64,000 nucleotides of DNA from Aureimonas altamirensis (GCF_001463885.1 NZ_BBWQ01000018.1:1-64000); one strand, 5' to 3'; positions 9,111-18,431 are shown, counted from the first letter of the stretch. Notes: generated by a model from the letters alone, not told the origin. Program-made: numbers and translations.

Positions 9111-9452
9111 ATGTTCGTATCCCCGGCTTACGCCCAGACCGCAGGTGCCGCCGGCGGAACGGAAAGCCTGCTCATCACCATCCTGCCCTTCGTGGCCGTC
9201 TTCGCCATCATGTACTTCCTCATCATTCGGCCGCAGCGCCGCCAGATGAAGAAGCGTGACGAGATGCTGCGCAATGTTCGCCGTGGCGATACGGTGGTGA
9301 CGGGCGGCGGCATCATCGGCAAGGTGACCAAGGTTCTCGACAATGGCGAGCTCGAGGTGCAGATTTCCGAGCAGGTCAAGATCCGCGTGCTTCAGTCGAC
9401 CATCGGCGACGTCCGCGTGAAGGGCGAGCCGGCGGCGGCCAACACGAAATAG
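9111..9452 (+). CDS. yajC: Preprotein translocase subunit YajC
   Basis: Accessory membrane protein of the Sec holotranslocon, associated with SecDF. The 113-residue product has one N-terminal membrane helix (LLITILPFVAVFAIMYFLII), then the family signature RPQRRQMKKRDEML, then a small cytoplasmic beta domain (GDTVVTGGGIIGKV). AGGAG five bases upstream supports ATG 9111. It precedes secDF with a structured spacer, the classic yajC-secD order. Confidence 0.96.
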   Translation: MFVSPAYAQTAGAAGGTESLLITILPFVAVFAIMYFLIIRPQRRQMKKRDEMLRNVRRGDTVVTGGGIIGKVTKVLDNGELEVQISEQVKIRVLQSTIGDVRVKGEPAAANTK

Positions 9453-9474
9453 CCTTTGTTCCGCCTCACAAGCG

Positions 9475-9517
9475 GCTGAACAGCCCGGGTTTTCGACCCC
9501 GGGCGCTTGCGTTCAGC
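9475..9517 (+). other. Two-tier hairpin between yajC and secDF
   Basis: An inner stem GCCCGGG/CCCGGGC (9483-9489 with 9498-9504) sits inside an outer complementary pair GCTGAAC/GTTCAGC (9475-9481 with 9511-9517). No T-tract follows, so transcription probably continues into secDF. It may stabilise the yajC message or attenuate downstream expression; this is inference. Confidence 0.5.
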
Positions 9518-9575
9518 AAATCATTGATACGGTGTGCGCCGCGCAGGCGGCTTAAAGCCCTTTCCCGGAACGGCC

Positions 9576-12134
9576 ATGCTCTACTTCTCGCGCTGGAAAT
9601 CCATTCTCATCTGGTTGGTCGTTGCGATGGGCGTTCTTTTCGCCCTTCCCAACATCCTGACCCAGCGCCAGTTGGAGGCCATGCCGGGCTGGCTGCCCGA
9701 CAGGCCGATGACCCTTGGTCTCGACCTTCAGGGCGGCTCCTACATCCTCCTGGAAATCGACCGTGCATCGCTGGTAACGGCGCGCCTCAACTCCGTGCGC
9801 GACGACGCGCAGTTGCAACTGCGCAATGGCAATGTCGGCTTTACCGACCTGCGCGAAGTGAATGGCGGCGTCGAGTTCCGCCTGCGCGATCCGGCGCAGG
9901 CTGCCGCGGCACGCACCGCGCTGCGCCCCCTGACCGACCCGGTCTCGTCCGGCATGATGGCCGGCGGCACGATCACCGAGGTCGATCTTGCCGAGCCGCA
10001 ATCCGGCACATTCCGCCTGACCCTGACCGAGCAGGGAATCAACCATCGTCTGTCGACCGCCGTTTCGCAGTCGATCGAGGTCGTGCGCCGCCGCGTCGAC
10101 GAACTCGGTACGACGGAGCCCGTCATCCAGCGCCAGGGCGTTGATCGAATCATGGTGCAGGTGCCGGGCCTGCAGGATCCGGCGCGCCTGAAGGCATTGT
10201 TGAACCAGACCGCGCAGCTGACCTTCCGCCTGGTCGATCTGCAGCATTCCGCCGAGGCCGTTGCCGCCGGGCAGCAGCCGGCGCCCGCCGGATCGGAGCT
10301 GCTCTACACCACAGACAATCCGGCGATGCCCATTCTGGTGCAGCGCCAGGTGATGGTGTCGGGTGAAAACCTGACGGATGCGCAGGCCGGCTTCGACCAG
10401 CAGACCAACGCGGCCGTCGTCAACATCCGCTTCGATTCGCGCGGGGCGCAGCGCTTCGGCGCGGTGACCCAGCAGAATGTCGGGCGCCCCTTCGCCATCG
10501 TTCTCGACGACAAGGTGCTGTCGGCGCCCAATATCCGCGAGCCGATCCTGGGCGGGCAGGCACAGATCTCCGGCAATTTCACCGTGCAGACGGCCAACGA
10601 TCTTTCCGTGCTGCTGCGCGCCGGCGCGCTTCCGGCCAATCTGAACATCCTGGAAGAGCGCACCGTCGGCCCCGGCCTCGGCGCGGATTCCGTCGCCGCC
10701 GGCCAGATGGCCGGCATTATCGGCGGCATCTTCGTGATCGTGTTCATGTTTGCGGCCTATGGCTTTCTCGGCCTCATCGCCAACATCGCGCTGATCATCA
10801 ACATCATCCTGCTGGTGGCCCTCCTGTCATTCCTGGGGGCAACGCTGACACTGCCGGGCATCGCGGGCATCGTGCTCACCATGGGCATGGCCGTGGATTC
10901 CAACGTGCTCATCTACGAGCGAATACTGGAAGAGCGAAAACAGGGCCGCTCGGTGATCCAGTCGATCGACGCCGGCTTCCACAAGGCGTTCGGCACGATC
11001 ATGGACGCCAACATAACGTCGCTCATCGCGGCGGCGGTGTTGTTCTTCCTCGGCTCCGGTCCGGTGCGGGGCTTCGCCGTTACCCTGGCGCTGGGCATCC
11101 TCACCACCATCTTCACCGCCATCACGCTGACGCGCTGGCTGGTCGCCTATTGGGTCAAGCATCGTCGCCCCAAGGAAGTGCATCGCGGCTTCTTCACCTT
11201 CGTCCCGGAGAAGACGAATGTGCGCTTCATGGCGGTGCGTCGCATTGGCTTCGCCATAACGCTCATCCTGTCGATCGCCTCGGTGGGTGGCTTGGCCACG
11301 ATGGGTCTCAATTACGGCATCGACTTTACCGGCGGCACGGTCATCGAGGCGCAGTCCAAGGGACCTGAGGCCGATGTCGGCGCCATCCGCGCGGCGCTTG
11401 TGCCCATCATCGAAGGCGAGGCGCAGGTGCAGGAGTTCGGCTCCGCGCGCGATGTGCTGATCCGCTTCGGGGCGCAGAGCGCCGACCAGGAAACGCCACA
11501 GACCAGCATCAACGCCGTGCGCGCTGCCTTGTCGGCGGATTACGACTTCCAGCGGGTGGAAGTCGTCGGTCCATCCGTCTCCAACGAGCTGGCCATCGCA
11601 GCCGTGCTGGGCATTCTCGGCGCCATGTTTGGCATCATGGTCTATGTCTGGGTGCGGTTCGAATGGCAGTTCGCCATCGGCGCCATCGTGTCGACGGCGC
11701 ACGACGTGATCATGACCATCGGCTTCTTCGTGTTGATGCGGGCCGAGTTCAACCTCACCAGTATCGCCGCGGTGCTGACCATCGTCGGCTACTCGCTCAA
11801 CGACACCATCGTCGTCTTCGACCGCATGCGCGAGAATTTGCGCAAGTACAAAAAGATGCCGCTGGATACGCTGATCGACCTGTCGCTGAATGAAACGTTG
11901 AACCGTACGATCATGACGGGCGCCACCATGATCCTCGCGCTCGTCGCGCTGTACTTCTTCGGCGGCGACGTGATCCGCAACTTCGTTGCGCCGATGATCG
12001 TCGGCGTTATCGTGGGCGTGTACTCGTCGGTCTTCATCGCCGGCCCGATGCTGATCTACTTCAAGCTTCGGCCGGAAAAGGCCGCCATGGACAAGGCCGA
12101 GTCCGCCTCCGCCGGCGCGGCAAAGGAAGCCTGA
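9576..12134 (+). CDS. secDF: Fused protein translocase subunit SecDF
   Basis: Single polypeptide combining SecD (about residues 1-530) and SecF (about 560-852), which uses proton motive force to drive late steps of Sec export and membrane insertion. SecD shows the LGLDLQGGSYILLEID motif near the N-terminus and the large P1 periplasmic domain. The SecF half opens with LNYGIDFTGGTVIE. About twelve membrane helices are visible, with the conserved MAVDSNVLIYERI and YSLNDTIVVFDR segments. I use ATG 9576, giving MLYFSRWKSILIWLVV; the frame extends to 9534 with no signal-like content. Fusion is common in this order. Two complex-I-assembly-like genes follow at once. Confidence 0.96.
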   Translation: MLYFSRWKSILIWLVVAMGVLFALPNILTQRQLEAMPGWLPDRPMTLGLDLQGGSYILLEIDRASLVTARLNSVRDDAQLQLRNGNVGFTDLREVNGGVEFRLRDPAQAAAARTALRPLTDPVSSGMMAGGTITEVDLAEPQSGTFRLTLTEQGINHRLSTAVSQSIEVVRRRVDELGTTEPVIQRQGVDRIMVQVPGLQDPARLKALLNQTAQLTFRLVDLQHSAEAVAAGQQPAPAGSELLYTTDNPAMPILVQRQVMVSGENLTDAQAGFDQQTNAAVVNIRFDSRGAQRFGAVTQQNVGRPFAIVLDDKVLSAPNIREPILGGQAQISGNFTVQTANDLSVLLRAGALPANLNILEERTVGPGLGADSVAAGQMAGIIGGIFVIVFMFAAYGFLGLIANIALIINIILLVALLSFLGATLTLPGIAGIVLTMGMAVDSNVLIYERILEERKQGRSVIQSIDAGFHKAFGTIMDANITSLIAAAVLFFLGSGPVRGFAVTLALGILTTIFTAITLTRWLVAYWVKHRRPKEVHRGFFTFVPEKTNVRFMAVRRIGFAITLILSIASVGGLATMGLNYGIDFTGGTVIEAQSKGPEADVGAIRAALVPIIEGEAQVQEFGSARDVLIRFGAQSADQETPQTSINAVRAALSADYDFQRVEVVGPSVSNELAIAAVLGILGAMFGIMVYVWVRFEWQFAIGAIVSTAHDVIMTIGFFVLMRAEFNLTSIAAVLTIVGYSLNDTIVVFDRMRENLRKYKKMPLDTLIDLSLNETLNRTIMTGATMILALVALYFFGGDVIRNFVAPMIVGVIVGVYSSVFIAGPMLIYFKLRPEKAAMDKAESASAGAAKEA

Positions 12135-12136
12135 GC

Positions 12137-12526
12137 TTGGCGCAGGAAACCGCCGAAACCCGGGATGCGCATCTGCCGCGGCAGGTGCCCATCGACGCTT
12201 ACGGCAATGGCGGCTTCCGCTTCGGAGGCATGTCGCATCGCGGTTCTCTCCTGTGCCTGCCGTCCGGCCTTTACGGTTGGACTGGGACGGCGCAGGCGCC
12301 TTTTTCGGGCGAGCGGCTTTTGAAGGCGCTGGAAGAATCGGAAATCCGCTTCATGCTTTTCGGTACCGGGGCCGACATAAGGCGCGTCCCGGCCGCCTTG
12401 GCGGCCCGCTTCAACGCCGCCGGCATGTCCTGCGACGCCATGTCGACCGGGGCGGCGGTGCGCACCTACAACATCATGCTTCTCGAGGGGCGACCGGTCG
12501 GTGCGGCCCTCGTCGCGGTGGACTGA
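12137..12526 (+). CDS. Mth938/DUF498 family protein, NDUFAF3-like
   Basis: The 129-residue protein matches the Mth938-like (DUF498) fold: IDAYGNGGFRFGG near the N-terminus, LLCLPSGLYGW, LFGTGADIRR and the C-terminal VRTYNIMLLEGRPVGAALVAV. Human NDUFAF3, a complex I assembly factor, belongs to this family and from memory aligns over the same blocks. Translation probably starts at TTG 12137, two bases after the secDF stop, so it should be coupled to secDF. The neighbouring gene resembles another complex I assembly factor. Family assignment is strong; an assembly role in this organism is inference from family and context. Confidence 0.8.
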   Translation: MAQETAETRDAHLPRQVPIDAYGNGGFRFGGMSHRGSLLCLPSGLYGWTGTAQAPFSGERLLKALEESEIRFMLFGTGADIRRVPAALAARFNAAGMSCDAMSTGAAVRTYNIMLLEGRPVGAALVAVD

Positions 12527-12528
12527 CC

Positions 12529-13365
12529 TTGGACGAGGGCCTTGCCGCCGACTTCGCCGAATGCCGCAGGCTGGTCGACGAAAGCGACGCAGACCGCGCG
12601 GTATCGCTGGCCTATGCGCCCGATGACCGCCGGAATGCGCTGGCGGCTCTCTATGCCTTCGATATCGAGACGGGGCGCATCCGCGCCCAGGTGAGCCAAC
12701 CCCTGCCGGGAGAGATCCGCCTGCAATGGTGGCGGGACCGATTGGCAAATCCGCAGGATGAAGGGCAGGGCGCGCCGGTTGCGCATGCGCTGCTGGACAC
12801 GATCCAGCGATACGACCTGCCGCGCGATGCCTTTGAACGTTACCTCGAAGCACGCATCTTCGACCTCTACGACGACCCCATGCCCGCGCAGGCCGAGTTC
12901 GAGGCCTATGCCGGTGAAACGGCATCCACGATCATCATGCTTGCGGCCATGATACTGGGCGGCAGGCCCGACACGGTCGTTGCGGATGCCGCCGGCCATG
13001 CCGGGGTTGCAACGCTTGCCGCCGGACTTCTGCGCCGCGAGCCCCAGTTGCGACGGCTGGGGCAGAACTACGTTCCCGGCGATCTTCTATCCGCCGCCGG
13101 CGCGGACCATGCCGGATGGGCGTCCGGGCCGGATGGGTTGCAGGCCGCGCGGCTGGCGCTGGCGGCCTATGCACAGGACCATCTCAAGGCCGTAACAGGC
13201 CGCCTTTCGCAAATACCGCCTGCGATCAGGCCCGCCTTTCTGCCGGCCCTTGCCAATGGGGCAGCCCTGCGCATGGTGGAACGCAGAGGCGGTCTGCCCT
13301 ATGTCGAGTCCCGGTTTGCGGCGATGCAGCGCTTGTGGAGCTATTGGCGGGCCATGCGCGCCTGA
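12529..13365 (+). CDS. Phytoene/squalene-synthase-fold protein, NDUFAF6-like
   Basis: Likely start TTG 12529, two bases after the DUF498 stop, giving 278 residues; the same frame is open from 12253 but that part is a shadow. The all-helical trans-isoprenyl synthase fold is suggested by ALAALYAFDIETGRIR, LQWWRDRL, FEAYAGETAS and NYVPGDLL. Both aspartate-rich catalytic motifs are lost. The first reads FDIETGRIR (44-52) instead of a DxxxD form, and the second region (about 163-184) reads GLLRREPQLRRLGQNYVP without the Asp pair. This pattern fits the non-catalytic NDUFAF6 branch (complex I assembly) better than HpnC/D or CrtB. Function is inferred. Confidence 0.75.
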   Translation: MDEGLAADFAECRRLVDESDADRAVSLAYAPDDRRNALAALYAFDIETGRIRAQVSQPLPGEIRLQWWRDRLANPQDEGQGAPVAHALLDTIQRYDLPRDAFERYLEARIFDLYDDPMPAQAEFEAYAGETASTIIMLAAMILGGRPDTVVADAAGHAGVATLAAGLLRREPQLRRLGQNYVPGDLLSAAGADHAGWASGPDGLQAARLALAAYAQDHLKAVTGRLSQIPPAIRPAFLPALANGAALRMVERRGGLPYVESRFAAMQRLWSYWRAMRA

Positions 13366-13389
13366 ACAGGCATTCTGGAAGGGGCAGAC

Positions 13390-14904
13390 ATGGTGTCCAT
13401 GCGGCACGGCGGCCGGGCCGCATTCCTGACGGCGCTGCCATCGCGCATCCTCAGCGCTGCCGGCGGGGCCGTGTCGCGGTTTCCATTCACGGTCTTATGC
13501 CTGCTTGCAGCCGCCATACTGGCCAATGCCTGGATTGCCGGCTATGGCGCGCTGTCCGGCAGCCAGCAGCGCCATATTCTTGCGGCCCTGTCCGTTGCGG
13601 TGCTCTGGTCGGTGGGCGTGGCGTCGGCCCTGTCCGCCGCGGGGCGTTCCCGCACGGTTACGCAAGCCGCCGCGGCCACGGCGGGCGTGGTGGCCGGCTG
13701 CATCGCCTGGTTTCATGAGCCGTTCGAGGATGCGTCCTGGGTTCTCCAACTGGCATCGCTGCTTTTCTTGTTCGCCGTGCCGTTTATCCGCAGGTCTGAG
13801 CCGGTCGGCCTGTGGACCTTCGTGCTGCGCAGCTTTGCTGCTTTCGGCCTTGCCTTCGTTGCCGTGCTGGCCTTCGTATCCGGCATGGTGCTGCTGGTGG
13901 AGCTGTTCCGGCTCCTGTTCGGCATCGGGCCGGGCTGGGAAACCTATGCCCATGTCTATGCGACGGCGCTGTTGCTGGTTGGCCCCATGGCGACGCTGGG
14001 TCTTTTTCCGGATGCGGGGAAAAACCTTCCGTCCGCCCGCCTGGAGGGGCTGGTCCGTGGTTTCCTGACCTTTGTGGCGGTCCCCCTTCTGATCGCTGCG
14101 CTTGTGGTGCTGCATCTTTACGCCATCAGGGTGGTCGTGACCGCAGACCTGGCTGCGCGCGACATGGTGTGGATCGTGCCGGTTCTTCTGCTGGATCTTG
14201 CCTTCGTGCGCTTCCTGTCGCAGCCGTTCGGCGGGACGCAGGCGCCGATGCCGGTGCGCGCCGTTCGGCGGTTCTGGCCCTTGGCATTGCCCGTGCCCCT
14301 CGTGCTGTTCACGATGGCGATCACGTCCGAGTCGGCGCGCAGTTGGACGCTGGAGCTGTATTATTCGGCGCTGTTCTGCCTGGTTTGCGCCATCCTCGGC
14401 GTCATGCAAATCGTGCCGGCTTTGCGCGGCGATCCACGCTGGTTCTTAGGGCTGCCGGCAGTTGCGCTGGCAGCCTCGCTTTTCGGTCCCTGGGGCGCGG
14501 CGGCGGTTACCTCACAGATGCCGGCCCGGCAACCGGCGGCCCCGGTCGCCTCGTTCAGCGACTATAACGCGCCGGCCGCGCCGGCCTTGCCGACACAGGG
14601 GTTCGATCTTGCGCTGGCCGATGTGGCCCTTGGCCAGGACGCAGGCAACGCCAGCCTGGACTTTGCCGCTCGCTTCGATGGGGGCGATCTCGTGCTGGAA
14701 CCTTCCGGCGGGGCGCCGGTGCGGTTTGCGATGGCGCCCATCATCGAGGCGATCGCGGCACAACCCTCTGTGCCCGCGCGCGGCATGTTGACTGCCGCGT
14801 CGGGCGAAACCCTGCTCTACGATGTAAAGTTTCTGCGCGTGGTGGACGGCCGGCCGCAAGTCGGCCGGATGACCATTCTGCTCCGCGCCGCCGACTGGGA
14901 GTAG
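13390..14904 (+). CDS. DUF4153 family membrane protein
   Basis: The 504-residue protein has roughly ten or eleven hydrophobic helices between residues 30 and 380, then a short periplasmic-type soluble tail. Features resembling DUF4153 include the helix FGLAFVAVLAFVSGMVLLVEL followed by an aromatic loop, and the later helix pair separated by RRFWPLALPVPLVLF. GGAAGGGG at 13376 supports ATG 13390. The role of the family is unknown. It sits 24 bases after the phytoene-synthase-like gene and converges on trmFO with a nine-base gap. Confidence 0.7.
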   Translation: MVSMRHGGRAAFLTALPSRILSAAGGAVSRFPFTVLCLLAAAILANAWIAGYGALSGSQQRHILAALSVAVLWSVGVASALSAAGRSRTVTQAAAATAGVVAGCIAWFHEPFEDASWVLQLASLLFLFAVPFIRRSEPVGLWTFVLRSFAAFGLAFVAVLAFVSGMVLLVELFRLLFGIGPGWETYAHVYATALLLVGPMATLGLFPDAGKNLPSARLEGLVRGFLTFVAVPLLIAALVVLHLYAIRVVVTADLAARDMVWIVPVLLLDLAFVRFLSQPFGGTQAPMPVRAVRRFWPLALPVPLVLFTMAITSESARSWTLELYYSALFCLVCAILGVMQIVPALRGDPRWFLGLPAVALAASLFGPWGAAAVTSQMPARQPAAPVASFSDYNAPAAPALPTQGFDLALADVALGQDAGNASLDFAARFDGGDLVLEPSGGAPVRFAMAPIIEAIAAQPSVPARGMLTAASGETLLYDVKFLRVVDGRPQVGRMTILLRAADWE

Positions 14905-14913
14905 CGGCCGGGC

Positions 14914-16320
14914 TTAGCTCGCCTCGGCCAGGGCATGCGCGGCGTTCCACGCGCCGAAGTCGGACAAAGCGCGCGCTGCCATCGCCTTCTTCTTGGCGAC
15001 GGTCTTTTCCTTGCCTCGAAGGCGCTTGCCCTCGATCTTCGGCGCCTCCATCGGCGGAAACAACCCGAAATTGACGTTCATCGGCTGGAACGAGCGTTTG
15101 CCGGGCTCTTCGTCGGTGCTGATATGCCCGCCGGTAATATGGTTCAGCAGCGCGCCCATGGCGGTCGTCACCGGCGGCGGGGTTGGCGCGCGGCCAAGAG
15201 CCTCCGCAATGGCGAAGCGCCCGGCCATCAGGCCGACGCTTGTCGATTCGACATAGCCTTCGCATCCGGTTATCTGGCCCGCGAAGCGCAGATCGGGCCG
15301 CGCCTTGAGGCGCAGCGTGCCATCCAGCACGACAGGCGAGTTCAGATAGGTATTGCGATGCAGGCCGCCCAACCGTGCGAACTCCGCTGCCTCGAGGCCG
15401 GGGATCATGCGGAAGATGCGGGCCTGCTCGGCGTATTTCAGCTTGGTCTGGAATCCGACCATATTGTAGAGCGTGCCGAGCGCATTATCCTGCCGTAGCT
15501 GCACCACGGCATAGGCCTTGATGTCCGGTTGATGCGCGTTCGTCAGCCCCATCGGCTTCATCGGGCCGTGGCGCAGCGTCTCCGGCCCGCGTTCGGCCAT
15601 GACCTCGATGGGCAGGCAGCCGTCGAAATAGGGTGTCCCCTCCCACTCGCGGAACTCGGTCTTGTCGCCCTCTATCAGGGCGGCGACGAATGCCTCGTAG
15701 GTCGGCTTGTCGAGCGGGCAGTTGATGTAATCCTTGCCGGTGCCGCCGGGCCCGACCTTGTCATAGCGGCTTTGAAACCAGGCCTTGTCCAGGTCGATCG
15801 ATTCGAAATGGACGATGGGCGCGATGGCATCGAAGAAGGCGAGCGAATCCGCCCCGGTTTCCCGTGCGATCGCCTCTGCCAGGCCCGGGGCGGTCAGGGG
15901 CCCGGTGGCCACGATGGCGCTGCCCCATTCGGCGGGCGGCAGGCCGGTGATTTCTTCGCGGCGAATCTCCACCAGCGGATGGGCTTCCAGCGCCTGCGTC
16001 ACCGCGCGGGCGAATCCGTCGCGGTCGACGGCGAGGGCGCTGCCGGCGGGAACCTGGTTGGCATCCGCGGCGCGCATGATCAGGCTGCCGGCCAGGCGCA
16101 GCTCTGCATGCAGCACGCCGACGGCATTGCCCTCGGCGTCGTCGGAGCGGAACGAGTTGGAGCAGACGAGCTCTGCGAGGTCGTCCGTCTTGTGCGCATC
16201 GGTGCCGCGCACGCCGCGCATTTCGTGGAGGATGACGGGAATTCCTGCCTCGGCGATCTGCCAGGCGGCTTCCGAACCGGCGAGGCCGCCGCCGACGATG
16301 TGGATGGGTCTGTGTGCCAT
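14914..16320 (-). CDS. trmFO: tRNA m5U54 methyltransferase, folate/FAD-dependent (TrmFO)
   Basis: Methylates U54 in the T-loop of tRNA using methylenetetrahydrofolate and FADH2. The 468-residue protein begins with the FAD-binding [19 protein letters not shown]. It contains the TrmFO signatures [21 protein letters not shown] and [15 protein letters not shown], and ends with the [10 protein letters not shown] and NVNFGLFPP motifs. Length is typical. It is transcribed toward DUF4153 and is preceded by the DUF1127 gene and its terminator on the same strand. Confidence 0.96.
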   Translation of the reverse strand: MAHRPIHIVGGGLAGSEAAWQIAEAGIPVILHEMRGVRGTDAHKTDDLAELVCSNSFRSDDAEGNAVGVLHAELRLAGSLIMRAADANQVPAGSALAVDRDGFARAVTQALEAHPLVEIRREEITGLPPAEWGSAIVATGPLTAPGLAEAIARETGADSLAFFDAIAPIVHFESIDLDKAWFQSRYDKVGPGGTGKDYINCPLDKPTYEAFVAALIEGDKTEFREWEGTPYFDGCLPIEVMAERGPETLRHGPMKPMGLTNAHQPDIKAYAVVQLRQDNALGTLYNMVGFQTKLKYAEQARIFRMIPGLEAAEFARLGGLHRNTYLNSPVVLDGTLRLKARPDLRFAGQITGCEGYVESTSVGLMAGRFAIAEALGRAPTPPPVTTAMGALLNHITGGHISTDEEPGKRSFQPMNVNFGLFPPMEAPKIEGKRLRGKEKTVAKKKAMAARALSDFGAWNAAHALAEAS

Positions 16321-16347
16321 GGCGAATGCTCTACAGCATTACCCCCG

Positions 16348-16390
16348 AAAACGACAACACCCGCCGGGGGAGGACCGGCGGGTGTCGTTT
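16348..16390 (-). terminator. Terminator of the DUF1127 gene
   Basis: An 11-base-pair GC stem (16357-16367 with 16375-16385) is flanked by AAACGA/TCGTTT. Read on the minus strand it ends in a T-rich stretch (TTGTCGTTTTC), which suits termination of the DUF1127 message before trmFO. The flanks are nearly symmetrical, so it may also act on the plus strand. Confidence 0.75.
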
Positions 16391-16482
16391 GGAAACCTGC
16401 GATTTGGGAGGAGGAGTTCGCAGGTTCTATTCGCAGCGGCTATTGGGAGGAGAAGCCGCGGCGAAAACTGGTAATTTCAAGT

Positions 16483-16626
16483 TCAGCGGGTCGCTGCCTT
16501 CGCGATGGAAGGAATATCCGCGCGGGAGATGCCAAGATCGGCAAGTTCACGCTGCGAGAGACGGTTCAGTTCCGTGCAGGTTTCGCGGTAACGGCGCCAG
16601 CTGGCGTAGGAGCGAACGATGTTCAT
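16483..16626 (-). CDS. DUF1127 small arginine-rich protein
   Basis: A 47-residue protein starting at ATG 16626 and ending with TGA at 16483. It has the classic DUF1127 pattern: N-terminal YASWRRYRETCTELNRLS followed by QRELADLGISRADIP and IAKAA. In Agrobacterium, DUF1127 proteins affect phosphate and carbon metabolism and the domain binds RNA; the role of this one is unknown. It is monocistronic, with its own terminator just downstream and an AT-rich upstream region. The pattern of conserved Arg, Leu and Gly residues makes it a confident call despite its size. Confidence 0.92.
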   Translation of the reverse strand: MNIVRSYASWRRYRETCTELNRLSQRELADLGISRADIPSIAKAATR

Positions 16627-16815
16627 GTGACCCAACAGCCTTTGACTGTATTAGAGTTTAAATCGATTGAAGCTTTAGGTCCGTGTGGTCCGTTGCTTCG
16701 ATGGTTGGAATGTAGCTGAGCGCTCCGTGCATCACCAGAGCCGGTTTCGCATAGCAGCCTTGCGGATGGTGCAACGCAACACGGCCGGCTACGGCGTCGC
16801 TGCGGCGTTTCCTGT

Positions 16816-16843
16816 TTGACGTCAAATCTGGCAGTGATATAGA
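16816..16843 (+). promoter_or_regulatory. Promoter of tRNA-Leu gene
   Basis: TTGACG at 16816 and TATAGA at 16838, spaced 16 bases, lie about 32 bases ahead of the mature tRNA 5' end. This is a near-consensus housekeeping promoter. Confidence 0.7.
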
Positions 16844-16875
16844 GACGCGCGCTACGCGATGAGCCAAGGCGCTGT

Positions 16876-16959
16876 GCGGGTGTGGCGGAATTGGTAGACG
16901 CACTAGATTTAGGTTCTAGCGCCTATGGTGTGGGGGTTCGAGTCCCTCCACCCGCACCA
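16876..16959 (+). tRNA. tRNA-Leu (anticodon TAG)
   Basis: An 84-base cloverleaf including encoded CCA. Acceptor stem GCGGGTG pairs with CACCCGC (16949-16955). The anticodon stem CTAGA/TCTAG encloses loop TTTAGGT with anticodon TAG at 16910-16912. A long variable arm and the T-loop GTTCGAGTC are present, as expected of a type II tRNA. The discriminator is A, as in tRNA-Leu. Confidence 0.98.
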
Positions 16960-17039
16960 GCTCCTAGAGTTTCTCGCATCGGAATTGAAATCGACTTCGG
17001 CGGTCTTCCGTCGGACAACCTGAAATCGAAGGGTTTAGA

Positions 17040-18398
17040 ATGCAGGTAACGGAAACCAAGGCCGAGGGCCTTACGCGCGAGATCGAAGTCGTCGTGCCGG
17101 CCGCGGACCTCGAGGCACGGCTCCAGACCCGGCTGTTTGAAGCGAAGGATCAGGTGCGCCTCAAGGGCTTCCGGCCCGGCAAGGTGCCGGTGTCCCACCT
17201 GCGCAAGACCTATGGCCGTTCGCTGATGGCCGAGATCGTCAACCAGATCATCAACGAGACGCCGCGCAAGGTCATTGCCGACCGCAACGAACGGTCTGCC
17301 ATGCAGCCCGAGGTCGCGATGAGCGAAGACGAGGGCGAAGCCGAGAAGGTTCTCGGCGGCGGCACCGACTTCCGCTTCACCCTGCGCTACGAGACGCTGC
17401 CGACCTTCGACGTCAAGGATACGTCGGACATCGCCATCGAACGGCCGGTGGTCGAGGTGGCGGACGAGGAAGTCGAAGAGCAGGTCAAGCGCATCGCCGA
17501 GAACGCCCGCACCTATGCCGACAAGGACGGTGCGGCCGAAAACGGCGACCGCGTCACCATGGACTTCGTCGGCAAGATCGACGGCGAGGCCTTCCAGGGC
17601 GGCTCGGCGGAAGATTCCAACCTTGTCATCGGCTCGGGCCAGTTCATCCCCGGTTTCGAAGACCAGCTCATCGGCGCCAAGGCCGGTGACGAGCGCGAGG
17701 TGAAGGTGTCCTTCCCCGAAGATTACGGCGCGGCGCATCTGGCCGGCAAGGAAGCCGTCTTCGACGTCAAGGTGAAGGCCATCGCCGCCCCCGGCGAGCT
17801 GGAGCTGAACGACGAGCTCGCCAAGCAGATGGGCCTTGAGTCCATCGAGAAGCTGCGCGAGATCGTGCGTGGCCAGATCGAAAGCCAGTTCGGCGCCATG
17901 ACGCGCCAGAAGGTCAAGCGCCAGCTTCTGGACGCCCTCGATAAGGATTACGATTTCCCGCTGCCGGAAAAGCTCGTGGAAGCCGAATTCAACAACATCT
18001 GGTCGCAGGTCAGCCGCGAGCTCGAGCAGAGCGGCAAGACCTTCGAGGATGAGGACACGACCGAGGAGAAGGCCCGCGAGGATTATCGCAAGCTGGCCGA
18101 GCGTCGCGTTCGTCTGGGTCTCGTCCTGTCCGAGATCGGCGAGAAGGCCGGCGTGACCATTTCTGACGAAGAGCTGCAGCGCGCTTTGTTCGAGCAGGTC
18201 CGCCAGTATCCTGGCCAGGAGCAGCAGGTCTACGACTACTTCCGCAAGACGCCGGAAGCGATCCAGAGCCTGCGTGCGCCGATCTACGAAGAGAAGGTCG
18301 TCGACCACCTGCTCGGCTCGGTCAAGGTGACGGACAAGACCGTCAGCCGCGAAGAGCTGATGAAGGAAGACGAAGAAGAGACGAGCGCCGCCGCCTGA
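17040..18398 (+). CDS. tig: Trigger factor
   Basis: Ribosome-bound chaperone and peptidyl-prolyl isomerase for nascent chains. The 452-residue protein has the N-terminal ribosome-docking signature [19 protein letters not shown] central FKBP-type domain (about 150-250; [16 protein letters not shown] and [15 protein letters not shown]) and a long helical substrate-binding C-terminal domain follow. The C-terminus is very acidic ([11 protein letters not shown]). It opens the tig-clpP-clpX-lon-hup quality-control region, although an opposite-strand transporter pair separates it from clpP. A strong terminator follows. Confidence 0.97.
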   Translation: MQVTETKAEGLTREIEVVVPAADLEARLQTRLFEAKDQVRLKGFRPGKVPVSHLRKTYGRSLMAEIVNQIINETPRKVIADRNERSAMQPEVAMSEDEGEAEKVLGGGTDFRFTLRYETLPTFDVKDTSDIAIERPVVEVADEEVEEQVKRIAENARTYADKDGAAENGDRVTMDFVGKIDGEAFQGGSAEDSNLVIGSGQFIPGFEDQLIGAKAGDEREVKVSFPEDYGAAHLAGKEAVFDVKVKAIAAPGELELNDELAKQMGLESIEKLREIVRGQIESQFGAMTRQKVKRQLLDALDKDYDFPLPEKLVEAEFNNIWSQVSRELEQSGKTFEDEDTTEEKAREDYRKLAERRVRLGLVLSEIGEKAGVTISDEELQRALFEQVRQYPGQEQQVYDYFRKTPEAIQSLRAPIYEEKVVDHLLGSVKVTDKTVSREELMKEDEEETSAAA

Positions 18399-18431
18399 CG
18401 GCGTCGCGCAAGCCTCTGTCTGCAACGAAAA

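Noticed and set aside
12253-12528. N-terminal extension of the phytoene-synthase-like frame
   Set aside because: It overlaps the DUF498 gene in another frame and has no family similarity; TTG 12529 right after the DUF498 stop is better.
14914-16320. The TrmFO frame as GidA/MnmG or a generic FAD oxidoreductase
   Set aside because: Length (468 residues) and CSNSFRSDD plus the [11 protein letters not shown] motif are specific to TrmFO; MnmG is much longer.
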